A DNA stretch of 58,165 bases from Candidatus Nitrotoga fabula (GTDB lineage: Bacteria; Pseudomonadota; Gammaproteobacteria; Burkholderiales; Gallionellaceae): NCBI RefSeq assembly GCF_905221025.1, contig NZ_CAJNBL010000043.1, forward strand, positions 1 to 58,165, given 5' to 3'. A program made the translations under genes and the position numbers. Below the pieces are notes generated by a model that was not told where the DNA came from, did no database searches, and saw only the letters and a list, made by a program, of their open reading frames with translations. Position 1 is the first letter of the stretch; each line of letters begins with the position of its first letter. Positions 29,312 through 38,251 of this stretch are shown one piece after another.

Positions 29312-30031
29312 ATGTTACCTGTCATGGTTTTTTTCCGCTCCCTGATTTTCCTGCTATTGCAAATCGCCATTACGCCACTATTTACCCTGATTGCGATATT
29401 TACCTTCCCGTTCCATCCCGTTACACGATACCGCATTATCTCTGGGTGGGCACTAACCATGCTCTGGCTGCTACGCACAATATGCGGCATCCGCATGAAA
29501 GTCCACGGCACCGAAAACATCCCCAGCGTACCCTGCCTGGTACTATGCAAACATCAGTCCGCATGGGAAACCATTGCGCTCCAGAAAGTGTTCCCGCCGC
29601 AAGTATGGGTAATCAAGCGTGAACTGCTATGGCTCCCGTTTTTTGGCTGGGGCCTGGCAATGACCAGCCCCGTCGCCATCAAGCGAAGCGAAGGCCGCGA
29701 GGCCATCAGGCAACTGTTACGCCAAGGTAAGGAAAGACTGGCTTTGGGCTTCTGCGTGGTCATATTCCCCGAAGGAACACGCATTCCTTTTGGTCAGCGT
29801 GGCAAATACAAGATTGGCGGAGCACTACTGGCAACCTCCAGCGGTGCGCCAGTCGTTCCTGTGGCGCACAACGCCGGCAGGTTATGGGGGCGCAACTCCT
29901 TTCTGAAGTACCCTGGCATCATTACTATGAGTATTGGTCCGGCAATTCAGCCCGCAGGCCTCAAGCCTGAGGAAATCAACCGGCAAGTGGAAGATTGGAT
30001 AGAAACCGAAGTTTCACGACTTTCCAGATGA
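29312..30031 (+). CDS. plsC: 1-acyl-sn-glycerol-3-phosphate acyltransferase
   Basis: Inner-membrane acyltransferase making phosphatidic acid from lysophosphatidic acid. It has 239 aa with an N-terminal hydrophobic segment (to about residue 55). The acyltransferase motif I reads CKHQSAWET, with Glu in place of the Asp of the H-x4-D motif; this is a variant I also associate with betaproteobacterial PlsC. Motif III is FPEGTRIPFG, and motif IV is APVVPVAHNAG. Its stop overlaps the next ATG (ATGA). Confidence 0.9.
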   Translation: MLPVMVFFRSLIFLLLQIAITPLFTLIAIFTFPFHPVTRYRIISGWALTMLWLLRTICGIRMKVHGTENIPSVPCLVLCKHQSAWETIALQKVFPPQVWVIKRELLWLPFFGWGLAMTSPVAIKRSEGREAIRQLLRQGKERLALGFCVVIFPEGTRIPFGQRGKYKIGGALLATSSGAPVVPVAHNAGRLWGRNSFLKYPGIITMSIGPAIQPAGLKPEEINRQVEDWIETEVSRLSR

Positions 30032-30774
30032 CGCGTTTCAAACTGCACATGTTTCCCCCTTCGAAAATCGAACAGCGAACCCTGAATCTTGAAGGAAACC
30101 CGGTAACTTTCACGCTGAAACGTTCCAGTCGTCGCCGTAGCATAGGCCTGCACATCGACCACCGAGGACTAACGATCAGTATGCCACTGCACGCTCCGGA
30201 AGAATTGCTAAAAAATGTACTCCAGGAAAAATCCTCCTGGGTGACAAGCAGACTGAAAAACTGGCAGATAAGGAAATCGACTCCGCCATCCTGGCAAGAT
30301 GGAAAAACTATTTCCTTCCTCGGAGAACCACTAATCCTGTGCGTAGTTACAAGCTTGTTTGCTGCCTTACCGCTCCATCAAAGCGCACAATTAATCGTGT
30401 ATGCAACCGACGCCACAAACGAAGCCTTGATTAAACACAATGTCATGCAATGGTACCAAAACGAAGCGATCCGTCTGTTCAGATCGCGTGTGGCGCACTA
30501 CGCCCCGTTGCTGAACACCTCCCCGCAAATGGTGAAACTTTCCGCGGCGCGCACTCGCTGGGGCAGCTGTAGCGTTCGCGGGATCATCCGCCTCAACTGG
30601 CAACTCATCAAAATGCCGCAGCTTTTGATTGATTACGTTGTAGTGCATGAACTTGCCCATCTGATCGAGATGAACCATTCTGCAGCATTCTGGCAACTGG
30701 TCGAAACTGCCTGCCCGGATTATGCCAAACGCCGAATGGAATTAAGGCAGTGGCAGATTGAGCTACATCAATAG
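30028..30774 (+). CDS. YgjP-like zinc metallopeptidase (DUF45)
   Basis: Protein of 248 aa from the DUF45/YgjP family. The zincin motif HELAH lies in VVHELAHLIEMNHSAAFW near residues 208-225, with the following NH and the W typical of SprT/YgjP-like peptidases. The upstream segment LSAARTRWGSCSVRGIIRLNW, in parts, is the other family hallmark. The frame is open to 29995, but the ATG at 30028 overlapping the plsC stop is the natural coupled start. The substrate is unknown. Confidence 0.85.
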   Translation: MTRFKLHMFPPSKIEQRTLNLEGNPVTFTLKRSSRRRSIGLHIDHRGLTISMPLHAPEELLKNVLQEKSSWVTSRLKNWQIRKSTPPSWQDGKTISFLGEPLILCVVTSLFAALPLHQSAQLIVYATDATNEALIKHNVMQWYQNEAIRLFRSRVAHYAPLLNTSPQMVKLSAARTRWGSCSVRGIIRLNWQLIKMPQLLIDYVVVHELAHLIEMNHSAAFWQLVETACPDYAKRRMELRQWQIELHQ

Positions 30775-30955
30775 CGCTCCCCATCATGAATCAAACCTGT
30801 CTTGCCCCATAGCCCGCCCCAGCGTACAGAAGGATCAGGGAAAATGCGATTTATCCGGCATCGTCATATTCAGCTATAAGTACAGTACAGTGAATTGCGT
30901 TCATCCCCCTGAAATATGAGTTAAATTCAGTGTAAATCATTACGGGGCTTGCCAT

Positions 30956-30961
30956 TATAAT
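30956..30961 (+). promoter_or_regulatory. Possible -10 element for lptM-lysA
   Basis: A perfect TATAAT hexamer lies 31 bp before the lptM start codon, within an AT-rich stretch. No good -35 is found at 16-18 bp spacing (TAAATC at 17 bp), so it may need an activator or be fortuitous. Confidence 0.35.
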
Positions 30962-30992
30962 GCCATATTCCATTTTCATTAAAAATCCAACC

Positions 30993-31112
30993 ATGCATAA
31001 AATCGGTATTGTCGTGTTGCTGGCACTGTTGCTGCAAGGCTGTGGAAAAAAAGGACCTCTATATTTGCCACCGCCGCAATCCCCAGCCCAACCCTCTCCT
31101 GGAACCCAATAG
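30993..31112 (+). CDS. lptM: LPS-assembly lipoprotein LptM
   Basis: Tiny lipoprotein of 39 aa, read directly from the sequence: it starts MHKIGIVVLLALLLQGCG and continues KKGPLYLPPP. The lipobox LQGC puts the lipidated Cys at residue 17. The CGxKGPLYLP signature is that of LptM (YifL), which helps the LptDE complex mature. Position directly before lysA, two bases from its ATG, is the widespread arrangement in proteobacteria. Confidence 0.93.
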   Translation: MHKIGIVVLLALLLQGCGKKGPLYLPPPQSPAQPSPGTQ

Positions 31113-31114
31113 CC

Positions 31115-32365
31115 ATGACAGAATATTTTAGATACCACCATAACCAGCTTTATGCCGAACAAACCCCCCTGTCTGAAATCTCGGAGAAATTTGGTACCCC
31201 GTGCTATGTATATTCCCATGCAGCACTGACCCATAGTTACCGACAGTTTGAACACGCCCTTCGGGAGCATGAACACCTGATCTGCTTTGCAGTAAAAGCG
31301 AACCCCAATCTTGCCATCCTGAATCTTTTTGCCAGACTGGGGGCCGGATTTGATATCGTTTCCGGAGGGGAATTACAACGTATCCTGGCAGCGGGAGGCG
31401 AAGCGAGCAAAGTGGTATTTTCCGGAGTGGGCAAAACCGCAGCAGAAATGCGACTAGCCATTCAGGCTGGCATTCTATGCTTCAATGTCGAATCAGAAGC
31501 AGAGCTTCTGCGCCTGAATGAAGTTGCCGGAGAAATGAACCGGATCGCACCGGTCAGCCTACGCGTTAATCCTGACGTCGATGCCAAAACGCACCCCTAC
31601 ATCTCCACCGGATTGAAAAAAAATAAATTTGGCGTCGCCTATACCGAAGCTCTGGATTTGTACCGCAAGACCAGCAAACTGAACAACCTGCGCATAGTTG
31701 GCATGGACTGCCACATTGGCTCACAATTAACCGAGCTAAGCCCATTCATCGCCGCCACCGAGAAAATGCTGATCCTGGCCGATGCACTGGCTAACCATGG
31801 AATAACTCTTGAGCACATTGATCTAGGCGGCGGCCTCGGCATCCGCTATCTGGACGAAGTGCCTCCTGCCATTTCCGATTATGTCCAGGCGCTCCTTCGT
31901 GTTCTGCAAGGGCGCAGCGAGAAAATCATTCTCGAACCTGGACGGATACTGGTAGGCAATGCCGGAGTGCTGCTGACCCAGGTTGAATATATCAAGCATG
32001 GGGCAGAGAAAAACTTCGCCATTGTCGATGCTGCAATGAACGATCTGATGCGACCCGCCCTGTATGATGCCTTTCATGCAATCCAGCCGGTAACTCTGGA
32101 ATCAGGCAAATCTGTGGAGCAATATGAAGTAGTGGGGCCGGTGTGCGAAACCGGAGACTTTATCGGTCGTGCCCGAGACCTGGCGATCTCGCAAGGCGAC
32201 CTGCTCGCAGTGATGTCCGCAGGCGCCTACGGCATGAGCATGAGTTCAAACTATAACACCCGTCCCCGGGCAGCTGAAGTAATGGTATCTGGCAAAATCA
32301 TGCAACTTATCCGCGAACGCGAAACCGTCCCGCAGCTTTTCTCCGGTGAAAAAATATTCGACTAA
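31115..32365 (+). CDS. lysA: Diaminopimelate decarboxylase
   Basis: PLP enzyme for the last step of lysine synthesis, 416 aa. The Schiff-base lysine is Lys61 in CFAVKANPNLAIL. Further motifs are SGGELQRIL, the HIGSQ segment, GGGLGIRY for phosphate binding, EPGRILVGNAGVL, and VCETGDFIGRAR, where the usual active-site Cys-Glu-Ser/Thr is present. It follows lptM at once, without a gap that could hold a promoter. Confidence 0.95.
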   Translation: MTEYFRYHHNQLYAEQTPLSEISEKFGTPCYVYSHAALTHSYRQFEHALREHEHLICFAVKANPNLAILNLFARLGAGFDIVSGGELQRILAAGGEASKVVFSGVGKTAAEMRLAIQAGILCFNVESEAELLRLNEVAGEMNRIAPVSLRVNPDVDAKTHPYISTGLKKNKFGVAYTEALDLYRKTSKLNNLRIVGMDCHIGSQLTELSPFIAATEKMLILADALANHGITLEHIDLGGGLGIRYLDEVPPAISDYVQALLRVLQGRSEKIILEPGRILVGNAGVLLTQVEYIKHGAEKNFAIVDAAMNDLMRPALYDAFHAIQPVTLESGKSVEQYEVVGPVCETGDFIGRARDLAISQGDLLAVMSAGAYGMSMSSNYNTRPRAAEVMVSGKIMQLIRERETVPQLFSGEKIFD

Positions 32366-32524
32366 TCGGCCAGTTTACCTTCCCGGACAGAAGCAGACAG
32401 AATAAATGCCGTGTATTTTCTGTAAGACGGCCAGTAACCGGATCAATTTGTCCCCAGTGCTACCCTGAAGCAATCTGTTCCGGTCATCACCCAAATCCAA
32501 ATCACTGTACCGACCAAACTACAA

Positions 32525-33415
32525 TCATCCTTCCTCTCCTCCCAGCACATCGACCAAATCTGCCAGCAACAGCGGGATTTCGCCAGCCATCATTGCAAAA
32601 TCAGTATCAAACCTCTCCCCGGTATCCCGGGACGAGGTTTGTTCCTTGATCAAATCAAGAGGAACCACACGTTTCACCTGCAAATTCTCATTCAGAATAA
32701 ATGATATTTTGTCCCTCCAGGTCATGGCAAGCCTGGTAACTTTTTTACCCGCCCGAACATGATGGATTATTTCCTCTGCATCAAGAGCATGGCGGACATA
32801 TCGCACCGCCGATTTTTCATTTCCCACGTCACGCAACTCGCAATCACGGTCAACGGTAAATGAAGCGGGAACATCATTTCCGGCAAGCCATTCCGTCATC
32901 ACAGAAACCGGGGTTTCCCGGGATTTAAGAAAAGAAAATGCGCATCCATCCAGCGTCTTATGCAGGCACTCAATCAGCTCTTCGGCTTTGACAGCATTTG
33001 ATGCGTCAACGACTAGCCACTTTCCTACCGGGTCAATCCATGCGCAGGTATTACAGCGAATGACAAATGCACGTGGCAATAGCTCATCGGTAATCCGTTC
33101 TTTGATTTCCTTGAGTTGCTTGCGGCCTGGGCGGTATCCCAGCTGTTCTTCCATTTCAGCCGCACGTAATCGTGCAAACTGACTGACAACCGAAGCAGGC
33201 AGCAATTTTTTCTCTACACCCAGGCAAATCAACATCTGTTGCCCAAATGCATGCACAAGAGCCCCTTCCCCTGCTTTAGGAGCAACCCAGCCCCGGCTTT
33301 GCATGTCCAACCCGGAGCAATTTTGGAGGGGATGCATAGACAAGGCTGCTTCTAGCTCCGCTAACGTAGCATCCCATTCGGTGATACGAAATACCTGAAG
33401 ATTCCTGAACCACAT
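32525..33415 (-). CDS. rdgC: Recombination-associated protein RdgC
   Basis: Nucleoid-associated DNA-binding protein that forms a ring dimer and limits RecA loading. The 296-aa protein begins MWFRNLQVFRI and contains GWVAPKAGE, the LPASVVSQF region, EMEEQLGYRPGRKQLKEIKE in two parts, and the C-terminal MAGEIPLLLADLVDVLGGE. Length matches the family. It is monocistronic between convergent lysA and ggt; its start is near a 388-bp gap upstream. Confidence 0.93.
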   Translation of the reverse strand: MWFRNLQVFRITEWDATLAELEAALSMHPLQNCSGLDMQSRGWVAPKAGEGALVHAFGQQMLICLGVEKKLLPASVVSQFARLRAAEMEEQLGYRPGRKQLKEIKERITDELLPRAFVIRCNTCAWIDPVGKWLVVDASNAVKAEELIECLHKTLDGCAFSFLKSRETPVSVMTEWLAGNDVPASFTVDRDCELRDVGNEKSAVRYVRHALDAEEIIHHVRAGKKVTRLAMTWRDKISFILNENLQVKRVVPLDLIKEQTSSRDTGERFDTDFAMMAGEIPLLLADLVDVLGGEEG

Positions 33416-33803
33416 AAAGCATACTCAAATGCTTATTATACTGGATAAGCTCACCCTCATTGTATGGCGAAACACACTAAATTTCCGTGAACACCTACCC
33501 GGACAGATCTGCTGTGCACACGACAGGCAAGGCCTGTCTTAAAAAGCCAGTTGCCACCTTTTCCCAACAAATTCCGAATGCGGACTAGCCTAGACTAGCA
33601 ATACCGCATGAAAGAAGCAGAAAAACATCAAATCCTATTATGAAGGCCACTTCAGACCATTACATCCTGCTGCCAGCCCATCCCCCGGACATGCCATGAT
33701 CTGGCACCAGTGCTCCCGGCATTTCCTTCAAGCGACCCAGCAGCAAACGAACAGTAAAATCCGCTTCATTAGCAAAAAGGAAGCACACTAAAAATTCCCC
33801 AGA
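33416..33803. other. Intergenic gap between rdgC and ggt
   Basis: No ORF, tRNA or repeat recognised. It must hold the rdgC promoter next to 33416 and the 3' end signals of ggt next to 33803. Confidence 0.55.
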
Positions 33804-35552
33804 TCACTCACCGATTACCTTACCCTCGCGACGGGGATCAGCTGCACCCTGCCATCCATCGCCAGAGCGCATAATCGCCTGCACTCCACTGGTCATTTCC
33901 AGGAATTGGATGGTATGGCCTTTCTTAGTCAGCGCACGGGCTGTAAAGTCCAGCGCTCGTTCCGCCTCTAATTCCGTGTCTTTGCCGCGATTGCTGATAT
34001 TGGGCAACCTGATGGCTGCCAAAGGGTCCAACCCCGCATCCAGAATACCCAGCAATGTCTTCGCTACATAACTGATGATTTTTTCCCCGCCGGGTGAACC
34101 AAGAACGGCCTCTACCCGGCCATCCGGCCCAAAGACCATGGTCGGAGACATCGAGCTGCGCGGACGCTTCCCGGCCTCAACCCTGTTTGCGATCAGGCCG
34201 TTTTCATCTTCTGGCTTGAAAGAGAAATCGGTCATCTGGTTATTCAGCAGAAAACCCTTGACCATGATTCTGGAGCCAAAAGCTGATTCTATGGTCGAGG
34301 TCATCGAAACAGCCTGCCCGTCGCTATCCACAATCGACAAATGACTGGTGCCCGACAACTCGGGATGACTATCTATGCCTCCTGCCCGCACCCCTAGAAA
34401 CTCGCCCGGCTTGACGATTTCCATGACCTGATCTGGCTGAATTAAATGGCTCCTGCTGCCCAGGTAACTTTCAGAGAGCAATTTCTCAACCGGCGCTGGA
34501 GAAAAATCAGGATCGGCAATATAACGATTGCGATCTGCAAAAGCCAGCCGGGAGGCTTCCGAATAAAGATGAATGGCTTCGGCTGACTGAACACCCAGGG
34601 TTTTTATTGGGAACCGCTCCAGCAGCCCCAGTATCTGTAGCACAGCAATGCCCCCGGAAGAAGGCGGCGGCATACCGCAAATACGCCAAATTCGATAAGG
34701 ACCGCATACGGGAGTCCTTTCATAGGCTTGATAACGCTGAAAATCACCCGTGGATAAATCACCTGCCCTGCTACGGCCCGTCACCTTTTTTACAATTACA
34801 TCAGGAATTTCACCGCTATAAAAAAAGGAAGCACCCTGATTTGCCACTTGCCGAAGTACCGTAGCCAGCTCGGGGTTTTTAAGCAGTGTTCCGGCCGGCA
34901 ATGGATCACCCTGCAAGTTATAAAAATATTTTCTCGCTTCCTCATCCTGACGCAGGAAAGAGTCCGTGCTCAAAAGATAATACAACCTTGGGGAAATAAC
35001 AAAACCATTTTCAGCCAGAGCAATCGTCGGCTCAAGTAATTTATTCCAGGGTAGCCGACCGCCTTTCTGATGGGCCAGTTCGAGAACTTTAAGCAAGCCA
35101 GGAACGCCGACTGAAAGGCCATGGTTAACCGCATCTCCAAATGCCAGTGGACTTTTGTTTTCTGCCAGAAACCTGTCCGCATTCGCCCGGCCGGGCGCAG
35201 TTTCTCGTCCATCATATGCCTTCAGGGAGCGCTTACGCGGGTCATAGTGCAACAGGAAGGCTCCTCCTCCAATGCCGGATGACTGAGGCTCCACCAAGGT
35301 TAGCATAATCGCCGCGGTAATCGCTGCATCAACCGCATTCCCGCCCGCCTTTAATATTTCTGCAGCAGCCCGGCTTGCCTCAGAATGCGCAGTTGCCACC
35401 ATCCACTTTTTCCCCTGCACCACCTCCTGGTGCGACCAGCCCGGTTTGACAGGAGTAACAGTATGTACATCGGCAGTAGCTTGCGCGGAATAGAACAGGC
35501 TCGCGATAATGCCAAGCAGAAATCGGATGTTATAGAGCTTCTGAAAATTCAT
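33804..35552 (-). CDS. ggt: Gamma-glutamyltranspeptidase
   Basis: Periplasmic Ntn hydrolase of 582 aa that cleaves glutathione and other gamma-glutamyl compounds. Residues 1-27 form a signal peptide ending around AQATA. The self-processing nucleophile is Thr402 in SGTSHLSIVD, after which the small subunit begins. AYDGRETAP carries the substrate arginine, and RPRSSMSPT and GSPGGEKI belong to the lid and oxyanion regions. It is divergent from pxpBCA with 85 bp between, pairing release of gamma-glutamyl groups with 5-oxoproline use. Confidence 0.94.
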   Translation of the reverse strand: MNFQKLYNIRFLLGIIASLFYSAQATADVHTVTPVKPGWSHQEVVQGKKWMVATAHSEASRAAAEILKAGGNAVDAAITAAIMLTLVEPQSSGIGGGAFLLHYDPRKRSLKAYDGRETAPGRANADRFLAENKSPLAFGDAVNHGLSVGVPGLLKVLELAHQKGGRLPWNKLLEPTIALAENGFVISPRLYYLLSTDSFLRQDEEARKYFYNLQGDPLPAGTLLKNPELATVLRQVANQGASFFYSGEIPDVIVKKVTGRSRAGDLSTGDFQRYQAYERTPVCGPYRIWRICGMPPPSSGGIAVLQILGLLERFPIKTLGVQSAEAIHLYSEASRLAFADRNRYIADPDFSPAPVEKLLSESYLGSRSHLIQPDQVMEIVKPGEFLGVRAGGIDSHPELSGTSHLSIVDSDGQAVSMTSTIESAFGSRIMVKGFLLNNQMTDFSFKPEDENGLIANRVEAGKRPRSSMSPTMVFGPDGRVEAVLGSPGGEKIISYVAKTLLGILDAGLDPLAAIRLPNISNRGKDTELEAERALDFTARALTKKGHTIQFLEMTSGVQAIMRSGDGWQGAADPRREGKVIGE

Positions 35553-35637
35553 AATTTAACCATTTCCAAAATTTATCTGGCTATCTACCATGACATGCAA
35601 CCGAACTACACTCAATTTTATAGGTTATAGGACCTGA

Positions 35638-36345
35638 ATGCCTGCAAAAACTGCCATACCCGACACCCCCGGAATATCTACCTGTGCCGATAACATGCTG
35701 ATAGTCGACTATAAAGGCCACCCGGATCCATCCTCGTCGGTACAGCAGCTATACCACTATCTGATCGAGCACAAGCCAGCATACATCCAGGAAATTATCG
35801 CTGGCATCCATACGCTTGCGGTGATACTACCGGCCCCGTCCTGTAACCGGGAGGGTCGGTCGCGAGGTATCGACTATTTGTACATGGCCATTTCCAGGAG
35901 TCGACTGACGGTACCCGCCCGCAATCATACGGTTCACTTGCCGATATGCTACGCCAGAGAACTGGCGCCTGACCTGGACTTAATCGCACGGCATGCGCAG
36001 CTCGAAACCGAAGAAATCATCCTTCTCCATTGGCAAAACACCTACCAAGCACAATTGCTAGGCTTCATGCCAGGCTTTGCCTATCTCAAGGGACTTGATC
36101 TGCGCCTACACACTCCACGACTTGAAAAACCAAGACATCGCGTCCCGAAGGGATCCGTCGCCATCGCGGGGGAACAATGCGCGGTTTATCCCAACTCCAC
36201 TCCTGGAGGATGGAATCTGATCGGTGCCACCCCACTCGAACTTTTTGATCCGACCCGTACCCGGAAAAATCTCATCGGGCTGGGGGATACCATCATTTTT
36301 GAAAAAATTTCAAAGCCGCAATTTGAACGATTATGCAAAAAATAA
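35638..36345 (+). CDS. pxpB: 5-oxoprolinase subunit B
   Basis: KipI-like subunit of the ATP-dependent prokaryotic 5-oxoprolinase PxpABC, which opens 5-oxoproline to glutamate. The 235-aa protein has the family segments LPICYARELAPDL, LGFMPGFAYLKGLD, RVPKGSVAIAGEQ and YPNSTPGGWNLIG. The pxpC ATG lies inside its 3' end (13-bp overlap). Earlier names for such pairs include allophanate hydrolase subunit 1, but the presence of pxpA makes 5-oxoprolinase the better call. Confidence 0.92.
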   Translation: MPAKTAIPDTPGISTCADNMLIVDYKGHPDPSSSVQQLYHYLIEHKPAYIQEIIAGIHTLAVILPAPSCNREGRSRGIDYLYMAISRSRLTVPARNHTVHLPICYARELAPDLDLIARHAQLETEEIILLHWQNTYQAQLLGFMPGFAYLKGLDLRLHTPRLEKPRHRVPKGSVAIAGEQCAVYPNSTPGGWNLIGATPLELFDPTRTRKNLIGLGDTIIFEKISKPQFERLCKK

Positions 36346-37358
36346 TTCAGGTCCTGCACCCCGGACTACTCACCACCATTCAGGACCTTGGCAGAACTGG
36401 CTTCCAACATATCGCGATCTCCTGCGGAGGAGCTATGGATCCAAGACAAATGATACTGGCCAACCAGCTAGTCGGAAACCTGGATACGGATGCAGGAATG
36501 GAAATCACCGGCTATGGCCCTATCCTGCATTTCCCGAATGATACCCTGATCGCCTGCACGGGAGCAGAGTGCAGCGTTTCAATCAGAAGCCACAGCGGAG
36601 ACAAAAAACTTCTCCCCACCCATCGTCCAGTTCTGATTCAAGCGAATTCCACGGTGGAATGGCATCATACTCGCCTGGGGTTCCGGTGCTGGATTGCCGT
36701 GGCGGGTGGTCTGCTGTTCCCAAAAATTCTGCATAGCCGGTCCTCCCACCTGGCAGCCGGTATTGGAAAACCCATCCTGGCCCGGGGCGATAAAATACCC
36801 ATCGGAGAAGCCAATCCGGATACCCTGCATGAAATTTTGACCGCCCTCCAAAAAACTCGACTCACACTTGACTCTCCTTATTCCGCGGGTCGCTGGAGAC
36901 TGAAAGCATCCACACCGGAATCATGGCCCATCATCCATCTGCCTGTGCTGAAAGGACGACATTTCACTCTTCTGTCCGATATCCAGGCGGAAAGAACGCT
37001 GCAAACCCTCTGGCACATCGATCCACAGAGCAACCGCCAGGGAATCCGGCTAAACGGGCCACCTGTACTTCTGACCGACACAGCGCATATCCCGAGCGAG
37101 CCTGTCCGGCAGGGAACGGTACAGCTGCCTCCTGACGGATTTCCCATTCTACTGTCCTGTGAACACCAGACGACAGGCGGATACCCGCGAATACTTGAAA
37201 TTCCAGGCTGCTTCACGCACTTGCTGGCCCATGCCTCCCCATCCAGCAGGATTCACTTCCACTTGACCAGCTTGGATGAAGTGGATACAGCAGCCATAAA
37301 AATGAATCAGGAATGGAAACGTATCAGGCAATCCCTATCTGATAGACTGCAACCATGA
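36333..37358 (+). CDS. pxpC: 5-oxoprolinase subunit C
   Basis: KipA-like subunit of 341 aa with segments GLLTTIQDLGRTGFQHI, SCGGAMDPRQMILAN and the glycine-rich IAVAGGLLFPK, followed by GPPVLLTD and a C-terminal FPILLSCEHQTTGGYPRI region. It works with PxpB as the biotin-independent carboxylase-like half of the enzyme. It overlaps pxpB by 13 bp and pxpA by 4 bp (ATGA), so the three proteins are coupled in translation. Confidence 0.92.
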   Translation: MQKIIQVLHPGLLTTIQDLGRTGFQHIAISCGGAMDPRQMILANQLVGNLDTDAGMEITGYGPILHFPNDTLIACTGAECSVSIRSHSGDKKLLPTHRPVLIQANSTVEWHHTRLGFRCWIAVAGGLLFPKILHSRSSHLAAGIGKPILARGDKIPIGEANPDTLHEILTALQKTRLTLDSPYSAGRWRLKASTPESWPIIHLPVLKGRHFTLLSDIQAERTLQTLWHIDPQSNRQGIRLNGPPVLLTDTAHIPSEPVRQGTVQLPPDGFPILLSCEHQTTGGYPRILEIPGCFTHLLAHASPSSRIHFHLTSLDEVDTAAIKMNQEWKRIRQSLSDRLQP

Positions 37359-38116
37359 ACAAAATCATAGATATCAATGCCGATGTTGGCGAAAGTTCGG
37401 TCAGCGGGCCCACAGGAAACGATGCCGAATTAATCCCCTTCCTCACCAGCGCCAGCATTGCCTGCGGATTTCATGCAGGCGATCCGCTAACAATCGAAAA
37501 AACCACCGCGCTGGCCGTCCAGCACCAGGTCGCTATCGGCGCCCACCCTTCGCTGCCCGATATGGAAGGATTCGGACGCAGGCGCATGAACATCAGCGGA
37601 GAAGATGCCTACCGTCTGGTTCTCTACCAAAGCGGCGCCATCCGCGCCTTCGCCGAAGCGCAGGGGACAATTCTGCGCCATGTGAAACTTCATGGCGCGC
37701 TGTACAACATGACAGCGGAAAGCGAAGAACTGTCCAAAGGCATTGTCCGGGCTATACGGAAACTGGGAGGCGAACCGGTGCTATATGTGCCTTCAGGCAG
37801 CGTAATGGAACATATCGCCACAAATGAAGGCATCCGGATCGCCCGTGAAATATTTGCGGATCGCCGCTACCTTGCCTCCGGGCATCTGGCACCCAGACAT
37901 CAGCCCCATGCATTAATCAACGACCCGTCGGAATCGGTCAGGCAAGTGCTCTCGATCATCCTGAACCAGAAATGTTCTGCCATGGGCGGAGAAACCATTA
38001 CCCTACAGGCGGATACCGTATGCATCCACGGAGATCACCCTGGTTGCGTGACATTGGCAAAACAGCTGCGGCGAGCCCTGCAAGAAGCAGGTATCCGCGT
38101 CTCGGCATTTCAGTAG
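37355..38116 (+). CDS. pxpA: 5-oxoprolinase subunit A
   Basis: LamB/YcsF-family subunit of 253 aa. The N-terminal IIDINADVGES is the signature; ACGFHAGDP and AIGAHPSLPD carry likely metal-binding His/Asp residues, and RHVKLHGALYN and HGDHPG follow. It completes PxpABC. Its 3' end is convergent with the cysteine-synthase-like gene. Confidence 0.94.
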   Translation: MNKIIDINADVGESSVSGPTGNDAELIPFLTSASIACGFHAGDPLTIEKTTALAVQHQVAIGAHPSLPDMEGFGRRRMNISGEDAYRLVLYQSGAIRAFAEAQGTILRHVKLHGALYNMTAESEELSKGIVRAIRKLGGEPVLYVPSGSVMEHIATNEGIRIAREIFADRRYLASGHLAPRHQPHALINDPSESVRQVLSIILNQKCSAMGGETITLQADTVCIHGDHPGCVTLAKQLRRALQEAGIRVSAFQ

Positions 38117-38251
38117 CTTCGATCACGCCCGGCCTCTCAGCTGTGACTTTCTGCTGCCGCAGCCATATACCGACATCTGCCACCCTGCCCCGGGTCATAG
38201 GCTTACCTGGCCTGCAACTGCTGTTCATCCCCGGATTCCAGCCTCGAGGCC

